Notes: a model not told the origin generated them from the sequence alone. A stretch of 64,000 bases of DNA from an uncultured Croceitalea sp. (GCA_947494805.1 CANLWK010000003.1:372001-436000), one strand, 5' to 3'; counted from the first letter of the stretch, positions 27,346 through 35,705 are shown. Made by a program: numbers and translations.

Positions 27346-27420
27346 TTTTTAAGCTCTTCAAATAATCAATTAGGGCAAATTTTGTATAATTTTAATGCAA
27401 GCGCGTTAAAACGGTCGTTC

Positions 27421-28275
27421 ATGAAGATACAATTGGAAAAAATATCGACTGAGACTAAAAGTCCGTTTAGGTTATTGCACGATCCTAAATTGAACCACCT
27501 CTTTTATTGGCATTTTCACCCAGAACTAGAATTGGTTTATATAGAGGGTGCAAATGCAAAAAGGCATGTTGGCAATCATATTTCAGATTATAAGGAAAGT
27601 GATTTGGTGCTGATAGGGTCTAACATACCTCATCTGAACTTTGATTATGGTGTTACCACTACCTACCGAAAAGAAGTTTTACACCTGAAAACAAATTTCA
27701 AGGATAGGGTTCTCGACAGCCTACCCGAATTGAAGCAAATTGACCGACTTTTAGATTTGTCAAGATATGGTATTGCGTTTTTTGGTACTACCAAGCAAGA
27801 AGCTGGAAACCTGATGAAAACCTTATACCTGCTTGAGCCATTCGATTTCTTCATCACCATTATGAAACTTTTGAAACTTTTGGCGAACAGCAATGAATTT
27901 GAACTGTTACATAAAAAGCCTTTTGTCAACAAATACAGTAACAAGGAGCAAAAGCGAATTCGTGAGATTTATGGATTTATTGATGAAAACTACCAACATA
28001 AAATTTCGCTTGAAGAAGTTGCAGCGCTATGTAATTTGACAAAACCGGCATTTTGTAGGTACTTCAAAAAAAACACCGGCAACACTTTTACCGCTTTTCT
28101 GAACCAATATCGTATTACCCAAGCAAAACGCCTGCTGCTTTTAGGGAAAAACGTGAGCGAAGCATGTTACGCCAGCGGATTTGAAAGTCTATCTTACTTC
28201 AACCGCATGTTTAAAAAAATCAGTGGAGATAATCCTTCTCAATTTAAGCGCAAGCACCATGAGGGAAAGTTGTAG
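27421..28275 (+). CDS. AraC family regulator with cupin-like sensor domain
   Basis: 284 aa from ATG 27421; an upstream TTG frame at 27382 is rejected because it overlaps the probable promoter. N-terminal cupin-like domain (about 10-100; FYWHFHPELELVYIEG with clustered His, IGSNIPHLN) likely senses a small molecule. C-terminal double helix-turn-helix (about 180-280; ISLEEVAALCNLTKPAFCRYFKKNTG and ISEACYAS-type second HTH, ending SGDNPSQFKRKH). Divergent from the PhyH operon and probably its activator. Confidence 0.9.
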   Translation: MKIQLEKISTETKSPFRLLHDPKLNHLFYWHFHPELELVYIEGANAKRHVGNHISDYKESDLVLIGSNIPHLNFDYGVTTTYRKEVLHLKTNFKDRVLDSLPELKQIDRLLDLSRYGIAFFGTTKQEAGNLMKTLYLLEPFDFFITIMKLLKLLANSNEFELLHKKPFVNKYSNKEQKRIREIYGFIDENYQHKISLEEVAALCNLTKPAFCRYFKKNTGNTFTAFLNQYRITQAKRLLLLGKNVSEACYASGFESLSYFNRMFKKISGDNPSQFKRKHHEGKL

Positions 28276-28407
28276 TGCTTTAACATGGTTTGTTTTTGAA
28301 TTTCAGTGGGCCTGTATTGTCGCTAAACCCTACAACTGTTCTAAGACCCCGAAACAAGTTAAGGGTTAATTTAACCGACCGGTTTTAAAATCAAAACTGA
28401 TACTTCA

Positions 28408-28448
28408 TTAAAAAGAACCGCCCCGAGTACAAAACTACGGGGCGATTC
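28408..28448 (-). terminator. Intrinsic terminator of the gene at 28506-29423
   Basis: On the minus strand an 11-bp stem (28448-28438 with 28425-28415, one G-U pair, 12-nt loop) is followed by TTTTT. Confidence 0.85.
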
Positions 28449-28452
28449 CTAA

Positions 28453-28496
28453 CTAAATAACCAACCAAAAAACTTGTTATAATAGTCGATGACTAT
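28453..28496 (-). ncRNA. 3' region with hairpin and the shared 17-nt pre-terminator motif
   Basis: Reading the minus strand after the stop at 28506: a 6-bp hairpin ATAGTC/GACTAT (28496-28482, 3-nt loop), then TTTGGTTGGTTATTTAG (28469-28453), then the terminator. The 17-nt motif is identical to 6346-6362, which has the same position directly before a terminator. The RNA could be a 3'UTR-derived sRNA or a protein/Hfq-like binding tag; it has no visible promoter of its own. Confidence 0.45.
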
Positions 28497-28505
28497 CGTT
28501 ATTCC

Positions 28506-29423
28506 TTACATTTTGCGCTTTCGCGTTACATTCATTTTCTTATTTGATGATTTTACTCGTTTCTTACCAACCTTATTTTCAGATTTCAAGAACTGTAAAA
28601 AGCCGCGGCCTCCAAATTCATATACGGTCTCACTGGCCACATGGTACAATTCAATCGTACTATCATCAATAACGTACAGTTCAAAGTAATCATTGTCCAA
28701 GAAATCGTAATCCAGTGTTAAAGTTTTGAGCGTTTCATCGTTTGTATCAAACACCTCATAATCCCCTTCATAATCCCACTGCAAGTTTGCCAATGGCGTA
28801 CCAATATTATCGATCGAAGATCTAAAATATCCACCATTATCCGAGAAAAACTGTAAGTAGTTCTCATCATCAAACTCATTTAAAGCACCTACTTCACTGG
28901 TGAACGTTTTTTCCCATGCATCGTACTCTTGTAAAAAGTAGTTGATATTCTCATAAAAGACCCTATCGTAATCAAAATTACTTCTTCGGTATCCATTCAA
29001 AAAGTATGATGTTCTTGAACGTGGGTCATACAGTTCTATGGTACTGTTGTTTACTGCAAAAACATCTAAAGACCACAGACCATCAATGTCATGGTCAATT
29101 TCTACCACCCCGCTCAAAGTCGAATATACGCCTACATCAATCCCTAGACCGCCACCTGTTTTACCAATACCAACAATATTGTTATTGGCCAACACTACAC
29201 CATTCTCAAAAGAGATGGTAAACGCCCTTTGCAGAAAGGGCACCTCTCCATTTCCATCAGTCGCGTCAATATCAACATACCACAAATCATATGATTGCAA
29301 TACGCGGTCTGTATTTATCGGCGATTCTACGATAAAGTCATCTTCAACAATGACCTCTGTGTAACAAGAGCTTGCCAGTATGGCTATACCCAATAATCCG
29401 AAGAGTAATTTTTTTGATTTCAT
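28506..29423 (-). CDS. Lipoprotein of unknown function
   Basis: 305 aa from ATG 29423 (MKSKKLLFG...), preferred over a TTG 12 codons upstream because it gives a proper lipoprotein signal with lipobox ILASSC. The mature part is acidic and rich in Asp/Tyr, with beta-strand repeats (e.g. STIELYDPRSR and STIELYHVASETV, suggesting a duplicated STIELY-containing unit) and a basic C-terminus (KKRVKSSNKKMN...RKRKM). No known family recognised. Followed by a structured 3' region and terminator. Confidence 0.75.
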   Translation of the reverse strand: MKSKKLLFGLLGIAILASSCYTEVIVEDDFIVESPINTDRVLQSYDLWYVDIDATDGNGEVPFLQRAFTISFENGVVLANNNIVGIGKTGGGLGIDVGVYSTLSGVVEIDHDIDGLWSLDVFAVNNSTIELYDPRSRTSYFLNGYRRSNFDYDRVFYENINYFLQEYDAWEKTFTSEVGALNEFDDENYLQFFSDNGGYFRSSIDNIGTPLANLQWDYEGDYEVFDTNDETLKTLTLDYDFLDNDYFELYVIDDSTIELYHVASETVYEFGGRGFLQFLKSENKVGKKRVKSSNKKMNVTRKRKM

Positions 29424-29559
29424 AGTGTACGGTTTTATGGTTTGATCAATATAGACCAAGCATCATGCCAAAAACCATAACATTTTGATATTCAGTAGTT
29501 AACAATGGATGGTGTGATTTCTCTACCTTTACGCCAAATCATTCAAAAGCAGACAACCA

Positions 29560-30549
29560 TTGAAATTTGCAGTTTTAGGAGGAGGTAGTTGGGCAACGGC
29601 CATAGTAAAAATGTTGACCGAAAATCTAGATACCGTTCACTGGTATATGCGTAATGAAGCGGCGATCGAACATATTTTAAAGGAAGGAAACAATCCAAAT
29701 TACTTGAGTTCTGTAGATTTAAAAACCGAGTCTTTGTTTTTAACTTCTAATATAACCGAAGCCATCAACGGGTCTGATTTCTTGATCTTTGCCATTCCAT
29801 CTGCCTTCTTGAATGCTGAACTGTCAAAGTTTGAAGACGTGCTCAACGAAAAAATCATTTTTTCGGCCATTAAGGGCATTGTACCTGAAACCGGACTCAT
29901 TGTTGGGGAACATTTTCATGAAAAATATCAAGTTCCTTTTGAGAGTATCGGCGTCATTACTGGGCCGTGCCATGCCGAAGAGGTTGCTTTGGAACGATTA
30001 TCATACTTGACCATTGCTTGTGCAGATGAAGCCAAGGCCCAACTATTGGCCGAACATTTGAACAGTCATTATATCAAGACTAAGATTTCAGACGATATCA
30101 TTGGTACAGAATACGCTGCCATGCTTAAAAACATCTATGCCATCGCAGCTGGAATTGCGCATGGATTAGGTTATGGTGACAATTTTCAAAGTGTATTAAT
30201 GAGCAATGCCATTCGTGAAATGAAACGTTTTATAGACCGGGTTCACAAAATGAAGCGTAATATCAATAACTCTGCCTATTTGGGCGATCTGTTGGTTACC
30301 GGATACTCAACCTTCAGCCGTAACCGCATGTTCGGCAATATGATCGGTAAGGGCTATACCGTAAAAAGTGCGATGCTAGAAATGAACATGGTCGCCGAGG
30401 GCTACTATGCGACAAAAAGTGCACACTTGTTAATGGACAAATTGGAGAAGAAAAGTAAGACTCCGATTATCAATGCTGTTTACGACATACTTTACAAGCA
30501 GAAAAATCCAAAAAAAACATTCAAAAAATTAACGGAGAAATTGAATTAA
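29560..30549 (+). CDS. gpsA: Glycerol-3-phosphate dehydrogenase [NAD(P)+]
   Basis: 329 aa. Reduces dihydroxyacetone phosphate to sn-glycerol-3-phosphate for phospholipid synthesis. Starts with TTG at 29560; this is accepted because the Rossmann motif (KFAVLGGGSWATAI) begins immediately after and no in-frame ATG lies upstream. Other motifs: FAIPSAF, SAIKGI, ITGPCHAEEVA and the catalytic Lys in EYAAMLKNIYAIAAG. TACCTTTA, one mismatch from a -7 box, lies upstream. Convergent with glpD and overlapping it by 4 nt. Confidence 0.95.
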   Translation: MKFAVLGGGSWATAIVKMLTENLDTVHWYMRNEAAIEHILKEGNNPNYLSSVDLKTESLFLTSNITEAINGSDFLIFAIPSAFLNAELSKFEDVLNEKIIFSAIKGIVPETGLIVGEHFHEKYQVPFESIGVITGPCHAEEVALERLSYLTIACADEAKAQLLAEHLNSHYIKTKISDDIIGTEYAAMLKNIYAIAAGIAHGLGYGDNFQSVLMSNAIREMKRFIDRVHKMKRNINNSAYLGDLLVTGYSTFSRNRMFGNMIGKGYTVKSAMLEMNMVAEGYYATKSAHLLMDKLEKKSKTPIINAVYDILYKQKNPKKTFKKLTEKLN

Positions 30550-32216
30550 ATTCGTTCTCGTTCCATTGAAAAATTGGAATGAATCTCTAATTCATGGGCC
30601 ATTTTTGTTTTAAACACTTCTATTTCGGAAGCATCATAGCCGAATGCCTTTTTGAAATCATCCAACAACGGTTCCAAATAAGTTCGAATACCGTCGATAT
30701 CAAAATATAACCGGCCCGTTCTTCTAATGAAAAAGTCCATCGGATTGGAGACCATTTCAAAAGCAATACCAAATTGCAGCTCGGCACGAATCAATCGCAA
30801 ATAAGGGTCTTTGTTCTTGAAGCTCTTGTAAAAATCCAAGACCTGTTCCGTCTGTTTGCCATAATTGGTGACCAAAAACCAAGCATCATACTCTGTAAAG
30901 CCATCGGCCTTAATGCGTTCAAAAATCTCGGCAATATACTTCTTTACATGTTTGAACTTTTTAAAATCACTACCACAAAGCGGTATTTCATCCGTAATGC
31001 AAGGTGCCATGGCCGTACCTTCTTCTTCTAGCTGTTTTGTGATTCTATTGACTACACGTTCTGCCATTTTGCGATAACCCGTCAATTTGCCGCCAGCAAT
31101 GCTTATAAGCCCCGTATCTGATGTAAAAATCTCATCTTTGCGCGAAAGCTCTGAAGCTGATTTGCCTTCTTCATGAATCAACGGACGGACCCCGGCCCAC
31201 GAAGAGATGATATCCTCCATCTCTAAATTAATATTTGGAAACATATTGTTCACGGCAGATATCAAATAAATGGCATCAGCTAAATCAGTTCGGATATCAT
31301 CTTTATCCAGATTGTAATTCGTATCAGTAGTTCCCACATAGGTTATCTTTCCGCGAGGAATGGCAAACATCATACGTCCGTCAGGAATATCAAAATAAAC
31401 AGATTGCTTTACAGGCAGTTTTTCAAATGGAAATACCAAATGTACTCCCTTGGTCAAATGAAGGCGCTTTCCTTTCTTTGAGTTATTTGCACTGCGCAGT
31501 TCATCAACCCAAGGTCCGGCCGCACTGATAACAAATTTTGATTTGATTTCATACGCTTGATCGCTCAAGCCATCATTAAATTTGACTCCGGCAACCTTAT
31601 TGTCTTCATATATAAAGTCGGTGACCTTTGCATAATTCAAAGCTACAGCACCATATGATAAACTGGTTTTGATGTTTTCAATGGTCAAACGGGCATCATC
31701 TGTTCTATACTCTGCATAATACCCTGCTCCATTAAGTATTTTTTTGGGCAACAAAGGTTCTAACTTCATCGCCTGCTTTTTGTCAAGCATTTGCCGTTTG
31801 TCATCACCTGTTACCTGAGCTAATATATCATAGACCTTTAAACCGATACTGGTCAACCATTTACCATATGAGCCCCCTTCGATCAAGGGCAGCAACATTT
31901 TTTCTGGCAAGACCAAGTGTGGTGCCAATTTGTGCACTATAGCTCGTTCTGAGCCTACTTCTTTGACCAACCAAAAGTCAAATTGCTTTAAATAACGCAA
32001 TCCACCATGTATCAGTTTAGTTGATTTACTGCTAGTACCAGAAGCAAAGTCATCTTTTTCAAGCAGTGCAACTTTCAGTCCGCGTGATGCGGCATCCAGG
32101 GCAATACCTCCGCCTGTAATACCTCCGCCGATAACGACAAGGTCAAACGTATTTTGGGTCAATTGTTGAAGGGTCTCTTTTCGGTCAAGGTTAGAAAAGC
32201 GTATGGGCTCTATCAT
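30546..32216 (-). CDS. glpD: FAD-dependent glycerol-3-phosphate dehydrogenase
   Basis: 556 aa, normal length. Oxidises glycerol-3-phosphate to DHAP at the cytoplasmic membrane and passes electrons to quinone. FAD-binding DLVVIGGGITGGGIALDAASRG (residues about 25-46; split: VIGGGITGGG), LLEKDDFASGTSSKSTKLIHGGLRYL, GAAGPWVDE-type motif SAAGPWVDELR and GGKLTGYRKMAE. It catalyses the reverse of GpsA. A perfect TATTTTTG box is upstream. The last 4 nt overlap gpsA's end. Confidence 0.95.
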   Translation of the reverse strand: MIEPIRFSNLDRKETLQQLTQNTFDLVVIGGGITGGGIALDAASRGLKVALLEKDDFASGTSSKSTKLIHGGLRYLKQFDFWLVKEVGSERAIVHKLAPHLVLPEKMLLPLIEGGSYGKWLTSIGLKVYDILAQVTGDDKRQMLDKKQAMKLEPLLPKKILNGAGYYAEYRTDDARLTIENIKTSLSYGAVALNYAKVTDFIYEDNKVAGVKFNDGLSDQAYEIKSKFVISAAGPWVDELRSANNSKKGKRLHLTKGVHLVFPFEKLPVKQSVYFDIPDGRMMFAIPRGKITYVGTTDTNYNLDKDDIRTDLADAIYLISAVNNMFPNINLEMEDIISSWAGVRPLIHEEGKSASELSRKDEIFTSDTGLISIAGGKLTGYRKMAERVVNRITKQLEEEGTAMAPCITDEIPLCGSDFKKFKHVKKYIAEIFERIKADGFTEYDAWFLVTNYGKQTEQVLDFYKSFKNKDPYLRLIRAELQFGIAFEMVSNPMDFFIRRTGRLYFDIDGIRTYLEPLLDDFKKAFGYDASEIEVFKTKMAHELEIHSNFSMERERI

Positions 32217-32238
32217 AGGTCATTTTTTTACAAAGATG

Positions 32239-32246
32239 CAAAAATA
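32239..32246 (-). promoter_or_regulatory. Perfect -7 box for glpD
   Basis: Minus-strand TATTTTTG (32246-32239) lies 22 nt before the ATG. A second near-match CATCTTTG follows. No clear -33 box. Confidence 0.4.
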
Positions 32247-32298
32247 CCGTGCTCCTCTGTGCTATTTTAAATAAACAAATCATTAAATCAAAATACCA

Positions 32299-32655
32299 TC
32301 AGTCAATATAGCCTTTCTCAACAAAATAACTGACAATGGCCTCCTTCATGAGCACGGTCTGTTCGCCGGCCTTTAAGGATGGCAATTCTTCTTTTATCTT
32401 GTAATGGGGCCAACCATCGCCATCAAAAAAGTCAAACTCGTAAAAACCATACGGCTCCAAAAGTCTACAAATGGCAATGTGCATTAGATTGACCTTTTCG
32501 TCCTTCTTGTACGAGCGCTCGTATTGCCCCAGTTCTTGAACGCCTACGAGATAGATGATAGCGTCCAATTCCAAAGAATCTCCATCAGCAAACTGGTTCG
32601 ATAACTTTGTTATCAAAACCTCCCATCTTTCCCTTAAAACAATATCTCTAGCCAT
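32299..32655 (-). CDS. Conserved hypothetical protein
   Basis: 118 aa from ATG 32655 (MARDIVLRERWEVL), chosen because a perfect -7 box lies 17 nt upstream at 32672-32679, leaving no room for a longer start. It has no signal peptide or membrane helix. Alpha-rich N-terminus, FYEFDFFDGDGWPHYKI and a C-terminal helix MKEAIVSYFVEKGYI. Function unknown; similar short proteins seem common in Flavobacteriia. Divergent from cvpA. Confidence 0.75.
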   Translation of the reverse strand: MARDIVLRERWEVLITKLSNQFADGDSLELDAIIYLVGVQELGQYERSYKKDEKVNLMHIAICRLLEPYGFYEFDFFDGDGWPHYKIKEELPSLKAGEQTVLMKEAIVSYFVEKGYID

Positions 32656-32671
32656 ACAAACCGACAAAAAA

Positions 32672-32700
32672 CAAAGGTACAAATCAATAGGCTATATTTG
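32672..32700. promoter_or_regulatory. Back-to-back -7 boxes of a divergent promoter pair
   Basis: Plus-strand TATATTTG (32693-32700) faces cvpA (ATG 32715). Minus-strand TACCTTTG (32679-32672) faces the gene starting at 32655, with TTTTG 23 nt farther upstream on that strand. Both -7 boxes are perfect and only 13 nt apart, so polymerases would compete for the same DNA. Confidence 0.55.
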
Positions 32701-32714
32701 TTCAAAACCAGCAC

Positions 32715-33224
32715 ATGAGCTTCATTGATATTATTTTGGGTGTTCTTTTGGTTTGGGGACTTTATAAAGGACTCAAAAACGGCCTTTTTGTAGAACTGGC
32801 CTCTTTTATTGCATTGATTGCCGGCATCTATGGTGCCTTCCATTTCTCGTTCATCACTGGTGATTACCTTGCCCAATATGTCAATTGGGGCGAACGTTAC
32901 ATTAAAATTGCGGCTTTTTTAATAACCTTTGCCGCTATTCTTTTTTTGGTACACCTCGCCGGAAAGTTTTTGACCAAAATTGCCGACTTTGCCATGCTGG
33001 GTCTTTTGAACAAAGTTGCCGGGGCGGTTTTTGGCACCTTAAAAGTGGCCGTCATTCTTGGGGCCCTCCTTCTCTTCTTTGAAAAAGTTTCATCGAAGTT
33101 TGATTTGGTCAATGAAGAAACCCAATCTGATTCCATTCTGTATCAACCCGTACGAGATATCGGAGCTTTCGTATTCAGTCTTGTATTTACTGAGGAGAAT
33201 GAAAATGGTAATTCTAACGAATAA
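32715..33224 (+). CDS. cvpA: CvpA family membrane protein
   Basis: 169 aa with four hydrophobic segments (about 1-20, 28-45, 62-80, 100-120) typical of CvpA/colicin V production-like proteins. The N-terminal SFIDIILGVLLVWGLYKGLKNGLFVELASF matches the family pattern of a first helix followed by G-x-x-x-G-hydrophobic-E. Role unclear in Bacteroidota; in enterobacteria it is needed for colicin V export and envelope stress tolerance. Confidence 0.88.
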   Translation: MSFIDIILGVLLVWGLYKGLKNGLFVELASFIALIAGIYGAFHFSFITGDYLAQYVNWGERYIKIAAFLITFAAILFLVHLAGKFLTKIADFAMLGLLNKVAGAVFGTLKVAVILGALLLFFEKVSSKFDLVNEETQSDSILYQPVRDIGAFVFSLVFTEENENGNSNE

Positions 33225-33395
33225 TCGTTTTTGTTAAAATTGACGGTTCTTCCATAAAAAAATGCCAAACACCGAAAAGTTGGTGCCATCTTGGTTTCTA
33301 TGTGCAATTAGCGCTAAAATTGCCTTGTAGAACAATACTTGGTGTTGTTATACGCTCCCAAATTTTTAAGTGAACTGCCTTTTAAAACATGAAGT

Positions 33396-33875
33396 ATGAA
33401 AATGGCAGTTATTATTCGAAGTACCCTAGTTGTATCTATCCTGATATTGTTTTCTTGCACTACGCCAGAAAACGAACCAATTGCAACTATAGAAACCACA
33501 AGTATCCCAGAGTTAGAGGCTCAGCTATTGACCATTGTAAACGAACACCGTGAATTAATCGGGCTTAGCACTTTGCAACATGACCCTGTAGCTTATGAAC
33601 ATGCAAGCGAACACAACGACTATATGATTGCCCGTGGCAATCTAAGCCATGACAATTTTGATTCAAGGGCATCAAAGATTGCTTCAGAGACCCAAGCTAA
33701 GGAAGTTGGTGAAAATGTGGCGCGTGATTATGACGATGCCAAAGCCGCACTTAACGGATGGTTAAGCAGCCCTCCACATAAGAACACACTTGAAAATAAT
33801 TATACCCATACTGCAATCAGTGTAAAGAAAGATGGCAACAATAACATCTATTATACGCAGATTTTCTTTAAATAA
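33396..33875 (+). CDS. CAP-domain (SCP-like) lipoprotein 1
   Basis: 159 aa with signal and lipobox ILFSC. Compact CAP domain (about 40-159): LEAQLLTIVNEHRELIGL, YEHASEHNDYMI (His), GENVARDYDD (Glu), WLSSPPHKNTLENNYTHTAISV (His). The pattern H...E...H matches the CAP cavity residues. CAP proteins have diverse extracellular roles. A close paralogue lies 285 nt downstream. Confidence 0.88.
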   Translation: MKMAVIIRSTLVVSILILFSCTTPENEPIATIETTSIPELEAQLLTIVNEHRELIGLSTLQHDPVAYEHASEHNDYMIARGNLSHDNFDSRASKIASETQAKEVGENVARDYDDAKAALNGWLSSPPHKNTLENNYTHTAISVKKDGNNNIYYTQIFFK

Positions 33876-34159
33876 ACAAAAAGACCAACACCGTTTACCG
33901 ATTAAAACATCCGTTGGTACGTACGTCGATTTTCGTATCAAGATAAGCGGACGATAATCTTCGGTCAGTTACACTTTTCTCTATAAAATCTCATTTTTTT
34001 CCGATGAAAGATAGAGCGCATATCGTCGAAGAACTCAGTAATAACAATTGTTTGCAGCTTGTCGATTAAAAAGCTTGCTCATGGATTATTACAGGTTTGT
34101 GAAACGTACTGTTCTAATTTAGCGGCATCAAAACAATACAACTATTACAAATATCCCCC
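33876..34159. other. Intergenic region between the two CAP genes
   Basis: No convincing gene. Contains ACCAAC...GTTGGT arms (about 33886-33920) and the palindromic ACGTACGT near 33920. A 21-codon ATG frame at 34004-34069 has no support. TAATTTAG near 34119 is a weak -7 box for the second CAP gene. Confidence 0.35.
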
Positions 34160-34651
34160 ATGAAGCTAACCCACTTTTTTCTCTTTGCTTTCGCTTTAAC
34201 AATCATATCATGTACGACCGATTCAGTACAAAACGATGAAGCTCTTTTTGAAAATGATACCACCACTGTTCAGTTGACCCTCTCTCAAGATGAGACTGAG
34301 CTTTTTGATTTGGTCAACACACATAGAGCTGCACAAGGTTTGAACGAATTGATTTTCAGTAAAGAAACCTATGAATTTGCGGAAGAGCACAACAAGTTCA
34401 TGATTGCTGAAGGAGAAATAAGCCATAAGAACTTTAGTCAGAGAGCATCTAAAGTGGCCAAAAAAACAAAGGCCATTAAGGTGGGTGAAAATGTAGCCAA
34501 GAGCTTCACCACGCCAAATGCTGCAGTAAAAGCTTGGTTAAACAGTAAATCACATAAAAAGGCCCTTGAAGGAAACTATACCCATAGTACCATTAGCATC
34601 ACAGAAAGTGATGAAGGCGAATTGTACTATACCCAAATTTTTTTCAGATAA
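34160..34651 (+). CDS. CAP-domain (SCP-like) lipoprotein 2
   Basis: 163 aa, signal with lipobox IISC. Same CAP layout as the preceding gene: ELFDLVNTHRAAQGLNEL, YEFAEEHNKFMIAEGEISH, RASKVAKKTKAIKVGENVAKSF, WLNSKSHKKALEGNYTHSTISI, ending YYTQIFFR like the neighbour's YYTQIFFK. The shared RASK(I/V)A, VGENVA and C-terminus show that the two arose by duplication. Confidence 0.88.
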   Translation: MKLTHFFLFAFALTIISCTTDSVQNDEALFENDTTTVQLTLSQDETELFDLVNTHRAAQGLNELIFSKETYEFAEEHNKFMIAEGEISHKNFSQRASKVAKKTKAIKVGENVAKSFTTPNAAVKAWLNSKSHKKALEGNYTHSTISITESDEGELYYTQIFFR

Positions 34652-34713
34652 CAAAATATTAGATTCGAGTTTTAGATTAAGTGTTTTAAATAAGTAGTTC
34701 AATGGTTTTGGAT

Positions 34714-34742
34714 AAGGTCCGTTTAAAGACGGGCCTTTTTCA
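34714..34742 (+). terminator. Intrinsic terminator after the second CAP gene
   Basis: A 10-bp stem (34714-34723 with 34728-34737, two G-T pairs, loop TAAA) is followed by TTTTT. Confidence 0.8.
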
Positions 34743-34787
34743 TTGTGCAAAATTGTCTTTGGTTTTGTAACTTTCTAAAAAAAAGTG

Positions 34788-35330
34788 ATGACGGTAAAAG
34801 CTCCGTTCAACCTGAACCAATGGATTGAAGAAAATAGGGAATCCCTTAAACCTCCGGTTGGCAACAAGAATCTTTACAAAGATGCTGGGGACTATATAGT
34901 AATGATAGTGGCCGGGCCAAATGCACGCAAAGACTATCACTACAATGAGACCGAAGAGCTCTTTTATCAGCTAGAAGGAAATATAGAAGTACACATTCAA
35001 GAGGATGGTATCAAGAAAACAATGAAGCTCGGTGCCGGGGATATGTACCTGCATCCGGCCAAAATTCCACATTCACCGGTTCGGTATGAAGGCTCCATCG
35101 GATTGGTTATTGAACGTAAACGTACCGAAATGAACGTTGATGACGGCCTATTATGGTTTTGTGACAACTGTAACCACAAATTGTACGAAGCCTATTTTAC
35201 GCTACACGATATTGAAAAGGACTTTTTAGATCATTTTAAGCACTTTTACACCTCAGAATCATTACGAACCTGTGATAATTGCGGAACGGTAATGCCCGTT
35301 GACCCGCGCTTTATCCCTAAAGAAGATTAA
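34788..35330 (+). CDS. nbaC: 3-Hydroxyanthranilate 3,4-dioxygenase
   Basis: 180 aa from ATG 34788; GTG 34785 would add one codon. Non-heme iron cupin that opens the ring of 3-hydroxyanthranilate to form the precursor of quinolinate, a kynurenine-pathway step toward NAD or degradation. Motifs: DYHYNETEELFYQLEG (iron His and Glu), MYLHPAKIPHSPVR (iron His), and a C-terminal rubredoxin-like site with two CxxC pairs (CDNCNHKL and CDNCGTVMPVDPRF), as in the bacterial enzyme. The DUF1304 gene follows without a gap. Confidence 0.95.
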   Translation: MTVKAPFNLNQWIEENRESLKPPVGNKNLYKDAGDYIVMIVAGPNARKDYHYNETEELFYQLEGNIEVHIQEDGIKKTMKLGAGDMYLHPAKIPHSPVRYEGSIGLVIERKRTEMNVDDGLLWFCDNCNHKLYEAYFTLHDIEKDFLDHFKHFYTSESLRTCDNCGTVMPVDPRFIPKED

Positions 35331-35705
35331 ATGGAAACTGCATCAAAAGTAATCATTGGTCTAGTTGCGTTTTTACACTGCTATTTTTTGTGGTTAGAGA
35401 TGTTTGCTTGGACCACAAAAGCAAAAAAGGTATTTCGAAATTTTCCGAACGACCTTTTTGAGCCTACAAAATCTATGGCAGCGAACCAAGGACTATACAA
35501 TGGTTTTTTAGCCGCAGGACTGCTTTGGTCCCTCTTTATTAAGGATGGCCAATGGTCGACCAATATTGGACTGTTCTTTTTGAGCTGTGTTGCCATTGCG
35601 GGCATTTACGGGGCCATATCAGTATCAAAAAAGATATTTTTTGTTCAAGCATTGCCAGCACTCTTAGGTATCGTTTTGCTTTTGACAACAGCTTATTCTT
35701 CGTAG
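35331..35705 (+). CDS. DUF1304 family membrane protein
   Basis: 124 aa, four membrane helices. N-terminal KVIIGLVAFLHCYFLWLEMFAW and ANQGLYNGFLAAGLLWSLF are the usual DUF1304 signatures. Unknown function. Its ATG directly follows the stop of the 3-hydroxyanthranilate dioxygenase gene, and the promoter of the next gene is embedded in its last codons. Confidence 0.9.
   Translation: METASKVIIGLVAFLHCYFLWLEMFAWTTKAKKVFRNFPNDLFEPTKSMAANQGLYNGFLAAGLLWSLFIKDGQWSTNIGLFFLSCVAIAGIYGAISVSKKIFFVQALPALLGIVLLLTTAYSS

Noticed and set aside
27382-27420. TTG start extending the AraC gene upstream
   Set aside because: The extra 13 residues overlap the promoter-like TATAATTTTA region and precede the conserved N-terminus beginning at ATG 27421.
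34004-34069. 21-codon ATG frame between the two CAP genes
   Set aside because: No ribosome-binding site, no recognisable motif, and within AT-rich intergenic DNA; not supported.
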